Shown here piece after piece: positions 59,940-64,000 of a stretch of 64,000 nt of DNA. Every line of letters begins with the position of its first letter. The stretch's first letter is position 1. Made by a program: the position numbers and the translations under genes. The notes beneath the pieces are model-generated. The model did not search any database and was not told the DNA's origin. It saw nothing but the letters and a program-made list of their open reading frames with translations. This DNA comes from Streptomyces sp. SCUT-3 (GTDB lineage: Bacteria; Actinomycetota; Actinomycetes; Streptomycetales; Streptomycetaceae): assembly GCF_014083985.1 (NCBI RefSeq), contig NZ_CP046907.1, positions 752,501 to 816,500 on the forward strand, written 5' to 3'.

Positions 59940-60806
59940 GTGGACTTGGCCGTGCACGAGGACGAAGAGCAGATCCGGACCCTGATCGAGCAGTGGGCCG
60001 CGGCGGTGCACCGGGGCGACATGAACGGTGTCCTGGCGGACCGCTCCGACGACATCGTCATGTTCGACGTCCCGCCGCCCTGTGCGGGCGTCCGCGGCAT
60101 CGACGCCTACCGCGAGACATGGCCGCCCTTCTTCGAGTGGCAGGCGCAAGGCGCCACGTTCGAGATCGAGTCGTTGGACGTCACCGCCGGGAACGATGTG
60201 GCCTTCGCCCACGCCCTGCTGCGCTGCGGAACCCCGGAGGACTTCGCCGAACGGCCGGAGAACCGTCTGCGGCTCACTCTCGGGCTGCGCAAGGAACACG
60301 GCCGGTGGGTCGTGGCGCACGAGCACCACTCCTTCCCCCACACCGCCGGAGGGGAGGCCGCGCCCGCCGCCGCTGCCGCTGCTGCCGCCGAGCAGGAGGT
60401 GCACGCGGTCCACCGGCAGTGGTTCGACGACACCGCCGCGAAGGACCTGGACGGGCTGATGTCCCACATCGCCGAGGACGTCGTCTCCTACGAGCACAGC
60501 GAGCCGCTTCAGCACCTCGGCGTGGAAAGCATCCGAGAAGAGTGCAGGCGCGGGCTGGAAGCAACTTCCGGGGCCGTCGGCTGGGACGTCCCGGACCTCG
60601 AGGTCCTGGTCCGGGAGGACATCGCCGTCGCCTGGGGCCTCAACCGCATGCAGGCTCAGCAGCCCGACGGCGAGACCGTCGAAACCTGGTCACGGGGCAC
60701 GCGGGTGTTCCGGAGGAGAGACGGCGAGTGGGTGATGGTCCACCAGCACGTCTCCTTCCCCTTCGACCCGACGACCGGCCGGGCGAGGACCGACCTGCGC
60801 CCGTAG
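59940..60806 (+). CDS. Tandem SnoaL-like/NTF2-fold protein
   Basis: GTG 59940 follows GGAAAGGAC. Residues about 5-135 form one NTF2-like domain (EQIRTLIEQWAAAVHRGDMNGV, DIVMFDVPPP, GRWVVAHEHHSFPH). An eight-Ala linker follows, and residues about 150-280 form a second (EVHAVHRQWFDDTAAKDLDGL, EDVVSYEHSEP, GEWVMVHQHVSFPFD). Both halves end with the same [AV]H[EQ]HxSFP strand. SnoaL-type proteins can be isomerases, cyclases or stress proteins; the activity here is unknown. Confidence 0.88.
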   Translation: MDLAVHEDEEQIRTLIEQWAAAVHRGDMNGVLADRSDDIVMFDVPPPCAGVRGIDAYRETWPPFFEWQAQGATFEIESLDVTAGNDVAFAHALLRCGTPEDFAERPENRLRLTLGLRKEHGRWVVAHEHHSFPHTAGGEAAPAAAAAAAAEQEVHAVHRQWFDDTAAKDLDGLMSHIAEDVVSYEHSEPLQHLGVESIREECRRGLEATSGAVGWDVPDLEVLVREDIAVAWGLNRMQAQQPDGETVETWSRGTRVFRRRDGEWVMVHQHVSFPFDPTTGRARTDLRP

Positions 60807-60879
60807 GGAGGACCGCAGCCCCGGGCGCCCCGGCCGAGCCGGCCACGGGACGGGCCGGGCCCGGGCGGGGCGGGACGGC

Positions 60880-62124
60880 TCAGGTCTCCCGCTCGGGCCG
60901 GTAGGAGTCCGGGTCCACCCCGAACGTCCAGGCCACGCCCTCGCGTGCGGTGCGGGTGGCCGGCGGCACCCGCAGCCAGTAGACGCGCGAGGTGCCGTCC
61001 GGCTCGGGGGTGGAGTTGACCACCTCCACCATCACCACCGGCTCGTCGTCGCCGAGGTCGATCCGCCACAGCACACCGGTCTCGTCCCGGTGCAGCGGTC
61101 GGGCCCCGGAGTCGGCCAGGTAGCGGTCGTAGCCGTAGTGCTCGAGCATCACCCGGCGCAGCTCGGCGTTGTCCTCGGTGCGGATGCGTTCGGGGGTGAT
61201 TCCGGCGAGGTCGTCGAGGAAGCCGGCCGGTACGGGCATGCCGCGCCAGGCGTGCAGGGCGAAGCCGTCGGGGAAGGCGAGGGCGGGGCCGTCGGCGCGG
61301 TCGAGGCGCCCGGCCTCGTCCCGGTGGAGTTCGACGGGGCGTTCGGCCAGGACGGCGACCCGCTCGTAGGGCCACCACCAGCCGGCCGCGCGGGCGACGG
61401 CGGCGAGGCCGTCGAGCCGGTGGCCGGCTCCGTCGAAGGCGGCCAGCCACGGTGCGTCGTGCTGTCCCGCGACGGAGTCCAGGAGCGCCTGCCGCACGGC
61501 GGAGCGCAGGCCGCGCGCGGCCCCGGAAACCGGATCGGTGCCGGTGCCGGTGCCGGGGGCGAGGACGTCGGTGATCCCGTCACGGATGCGCAGGGTCAGG
61601 GCGGCGGTGGACTGCCACAGCCCGGCGCCGGTGAGCGCCCAGCGCTCGGCCCACCCGCCGGGGCCGAGGAAGGCCAGCAGGCGCTGTCGTTCCTCCTCCC
61701 ACGGGCGGGTGCGCACCGCCTCGCGGACGCAGGGGCCGGCGGCCTGCGGGCCGGGGACCACGCCCGCGGCCTCCAGCGCGTGCCGGGCGCGCGCGACCAC
61801 GGTGCCGGCGCGGTCCGCGGCGGCGTCGGCCGCAGCTGAAGATGCGGCTGAGGCCGAGGTTGCGGCGTCGGCCGCGGCTGTCGTGAGGTCGTGGCGGCCG
61901 GTGAGGAGCAGGGCCATGGCCGTGGCCTCCAGCGGCGATCCGGCCCACACGATGTGCTCGGGAGCCGCGAGGCCGGCCGCGCGGTAGGCCAGGCGGACGC
62001 CGTCCTCGGCCGCCCGCCGGGCGGCGGGCCCGGTGGCCGCGGCGACGGTGCGCCAGTGTCCGGCCGCGGCGACGAGCCGGGCGGTCTCCGGCTCTCCTGC
62101 GACCAGGTCGGGTGAAGTCGTCAT
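60880..62124 (-). CDS. DUF6745 family protein
   Basis: The 414-residue protein starts MTTSPDLVAGEPETARLVAA. An N-terminal helical part has HIVWAGSPLEATAMALLLTG and an Ala-rich insertion (AAADAATSASAASSAAADAA). The conserved C-terminal part has GWWWPYERVAVLAERPVELHRDEAGRL, seen as a span, AFPDGFALHAWRGMPVPAGF and MLEHYGYDRYLADSGARPLHRDETG. This fits DUF6745. It is likely co-transcribed from the gene upstream at 62285-62611. Its function is unknown. Confidence 0.88.
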   Translation of the reverse strand: MTTSPDLVAGEPETARLVAAAGHWRTVAAATGPAARRAAEDGVRLAYRAAGLAAPEHIVWAGSPLEATAMALLLTGRHDLTTAAADAATSASAASSAAADAAADRAGTVVARARHALEAAGVVPGPQAAGPCVREAVRTRPWEEERQRLLAFLGPGGWAERWALTGAGLWQSTAALTLRIRDGITDVLAPGTGTGTDPVSGAARGLRSAVRQALLDSVAGQHDAPWLAAFDGAGHRLDGLAAVARAAGWWWPYERVAVLAERPVELHRDEAGRLDRADGPALAFPDGFALHAWRGMPVPAGFLDDLAGITPERIRTEDNAELRRVMLEHYGYDRYLADSGARPLHRDETGVLWRIDLGDDEPVVMVEVVNSTPEPDGTSRVYWLRVPPATRTAREGVAWTFGVDPDSYRPERET

Positions 62125-62284
62125 GGGTTCTGGTGTCCTGCTTTCCTCGGGTGGGAGCGGTCGTGCCGCGGGGAGCGTCGGGGTGCGGCGGCAGAACGCG
62201 GGACGAAGCGGGCGGAACGGTCGGGGTTCCTGGGATCTGCCACCGCGCTCCGTCCGCCTTCCGCCCGGTCCGCCCGCCGGCGGT

Positions 62285-62611
62285 TCAGTCGGCGACCACG
62301 CGCACCGCGCCGGGGGTGTACTCGCGCTGGCGGACCACCCGGTACCAGCCCTTGGGCAGCGGGATCGGGGCGTGCTCCTCGTGCACCACCCGGCCGCCGT
62401 CGGGCAGGTGGAGCCAGGCGGCGCCGAAGGGGCCGGGCTCGCGCCGCAGCGCCCCCGGGCCGACGACCGCGTGGGCGTGGCCGGTGACCTCGCCCAGGGC
62501 GAGGACCAGGCGGCCGCGCGGGTCGCGCGGCTGCTGCGGCAGGTCTCCCGCGCCCTCCGGGAGTTGTTCCCCCGTCACGGGCACGATCAGGACATCGCCC
62601 TGCCGGTACAT
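62285..62611 (-). CDS. Small protein paired with DUF6745
   Basis: ATG 62611 begins MYRQGDVLIVPVTGEQLPEG. The 108 residues contain LALGEVTGHAHAVVGPGA, AAWLHLPDGGRVVHEEHAP and LPKGWYRVVRQREYTPG. The GDVLI and GEVTGHAH motifs define a small protein that commonly accompanies DUF6745 genes. The His residues may bind a metal. It lies upstream of the DUF6745 gene on the same strand, 160 nt away. Confidence 0.82.
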   Translation of the reverse strand: MYRQGDVLIVPVTGEQLPEGAGDLPQQPRDPRGRLVLALGEVTGHAHAVVGPGALRREPGPFGAAWLHLPDGGRVVHEEHAPIPLPKGWYRVVRQREYTPGAVRVVAD

Positions 62612-62752
62612 CGGCGGCTCCTCTTCGGTTCCTCTGCCGGTTCGCTCACCGGTCGGTTCGCTACGGCAGGAACGCTAGGACGGGGGTCTGACACCGCGTC
62701 GCCCGCCGTGCCCCCCGCGCACTCTGTCACCGGGCATTGCTATGAATGGCGC

Positions 62753-63713
62753 ATGACGCAACAGCAGCACCTCACAGAGCTCCTCGGCCTCCCCGTGGTC
62801 GATTTCGCGGACGTCTCGGCCAAGGGCGACCTGCCCGCGGCGGACTCGGTCGCCTGGCGGGTGGGCGTCGACCCCTACGACGACGAGGGCGGGGAGGACT
62901 TCGAGGAGCGCTGGCGGCGTTTCCTGGGCACCGTCGACCCGGCCGGGGCGGGCGGTGGTGATCGGCCAGTGGGGCGAGCCGTACGACAACGACTCCGGCG
63001 AGGTCGTGTCGCTGCTGGTCGGCGCCCGGGACCGGCTGACCGGCCTGCGGGCGGTCTTCCTGGCCGACCTGGAGATGGAGGAGGCCGAGATCTCCTGGAT
63101 CGAGCAGAGCGACGTCACCCCGGTGCTGGAGGCCTACCCCGCTCTGGAGGAGTTCGGGGTGCGGGGCGGCTCGGGGCTGCGGTTCCCCGCCGTGCGCCAC
63201 GAGGCGCTGCGCCGGCTGTGGTTCGAGACCGGCGGCCTGCCCGGCGAGGTCGTGCGCGGGGTGGGCGCCTGCACCCTGCCCGCCCTGGAGTACCTGGAGA
63301 TGTGGCTGGGGGTGTCCGACTACGGCGGGGACGCCGGTGTGGCGGACCTGGCTCCGCTGCTGGAGGGCGGCAGGTTCCCGCGCCTGCGCCACCTGGGGCT
63401 GCAGGACAGCGAGATCCAGGACGAGATCGCCGCCGCCGTCGCCTCCGCCCCGGTCGTGGCCCAGCTGCGCTCGCTGTCGCTGTCCATGGGCGTGCTCACC
63501 GACGCCGGCGCCGAGGCGCTGCTCACCGGCCAGCCGCTGACCCACCTGGCCGAGCTCGACCTGCACCACCACTACCTGAGCGAGCCGATGATGCAGCGGC
63601 TGCGCGAGGCGCTGGAGCCCGCGGGCGTGCGGGTGGACCTGTCCGAGTGCGAGGAGCCGGAGAGCGACGGCGACGACGGCACCGTGTGGCGGTATGTCGC
63701 CGTCTCCGAGTGA
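62753..63713 (+). pseudogene. STM4015-family leucine-rich protein with one frameshift
   Basis: ATG 62753 opens MTQQQHLTELLGLPVVDFAD and runs to WRRFLGTVDPAGA. It must then shift +1 near 62945 to continue VVIGQWGEPYDNDSGEVVSLL, IEQSDVTPVLEAYPALEEFG, SEIQDEIAAAVASAPVVAQL and LDLHHHYLSEPMMQRL. The second frame is intact to 63713 and could start at GTG 62955, losing about 67 residues. STM4015 proteins are leucine-rich members of the STM4011-4015 cluster. A sequencing error is as likely as true loss. Confidence 0.75.
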
Positions 63714-64000
63714 CGGCGCGCGGCCGGGGCCGCCGCGTTTCGCCGTCGTCGGCAACCCGGGGAACCGGCGCGTCTCGCTCTTCGCCGAGGCCGTGCGCGG
63801 CGCGGGGCTGCCCGCGCCCAGGGTCGTGCCGTGGCGGGAGGTCCTGGACGGGCGGTACGGCTTCGCCCCGGGCGAGGTGGTGCGGCTGGACTCGCCCGGC
63901 GAGGACGCGGAGGTGGACCGGCTGCTGCGCGGCGCGGACGATCCGGCGCGGGTGGAGGGCACGGCCGTGTGGTACCGGCGCTTCACCCGCGCGGCCGCGG
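63694..64000 (+). CDS. STM4014-family protein (3' end outside window)
   Basis: ATG 63694 overlaps the STM4015 gene by 20 nt. The visible 102 residues read MSPSPSDGARPGPPRFAVVG, NPGNRRVSLFAEAVRGAGLP, RVVPWREVLDG and VEGTAVWYRRFTRAA, the N-terminal part of STM4014 proteins, which resemble ATP-grasp enzymes. With STM4015 it belongs to a cluster that elsewhere includes radical SAM enzymes, suggesting a modification or biosynthetic role. Confidence 0.85.
   Translation, partial: MSPSPSDGARPGPPRFAVVGNPGNRRVSLFAEAVRGAGLPAPRVVPWREVLDGRYGFAPGEVVRLDSPGEDAEVDRLLRGADDPARVEGTAVWYRRFTRAAA

Overview
The window is about 72% GC or richer by eye, uses GTG and even TTG starts freely, and is packed with Streptomyces hallmark families (XRE/DUF5753 + DUF397 pairs, a conservon-type cvnABCD locus, DUF5713, DUF1266, DUF6011, WXG-containing RHS toxins, IS110 and IS5-type elements). 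It is almost certainly a Streptomyces chromosome or that of a close relative, carrying several accessory islands.

Layout. 1-1.0 kb: a secreted protein with a possible PD-(D/E)xK nuclease core, cut by the window edge. 1.06-3.1 kb: an internally duplicated protein, then a DUF397/XRE-DUF5753 pair. 3.57-10.3 kb: the most interesting locus. An XRE regulator, a TIR-domain protein, a STAND-like NTPase, a membrane protein and a small protein lie in one coupled plus-strand run. An 853-bp IS5-type element sits in the last codons of the regulator. TIR, NTPase and small protein share short glycine/asparagine-rich motifs that look like homotypic signalling (amyloid-type) motifs. 10.6-13.1 kb: a GT1 glycosyltransferase, then a decayed second copy of the DUF397/DUF5753 pair and of one gene of the TIR locus. 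13.2-15.5 kb: small hypotheticals and a DUF1266 protein.

15.6-25 kb: a homoprotocatechuate (hpa) catabolic cluster. A MarR repressor and an MHS transporter are transcribed away from hpaC, hpaB, an FAH-RraA fusion, a DapA-like aldolase, hpaE and hpaD. A perfect 22-bp palindrome lies between the two arms and a 22-bp-stem terminator follows. 25.2-26.6 kb: a hypothetical protein. 26.77-26.93 kb: two near-identical, non-canonical tRNA genes. 27-32.4 kb: an island of IS elements (IS112-like, IS110, an IS1380 remnant), an orphan RHS C-terminal toxin/immunity module and a perfect 56-bp palindrome. 32.3-38.7 kb: the parental RHS polymorphic toxin operon (SseB-like protein, helper protein, 1604-residue RHS protein, immunity protein).

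39-44 kb: amidase, P-loop kinase, epimerase. 43.4-47.4 kb: copper cassette (His-rich exported protein, CopZ, CopA) around three CsoR-type palindromes. 47.6-49.7 kb: a NarL-type two-component system and a small membrane protein. 49.7-50.6 kb: an integrase remnant beside tRNA-Pro(GGG), a former integration site. 51-53 kb: a transketolase split into two genes behind a near-textbook SoxR box. 53-57.3 kb: a conservon whose cvnA sensor is broken by several frameshifts. 57.6-64 kb: DUF6011, AlkB, a PfkB kinase behind a 13-copy 9-bp repeat, a double SnoaL protein, a DUF6745 pair and the start of an STM4015/STM4014 cluster.

All functional calls rest on reading translated motifs; no database search was run.
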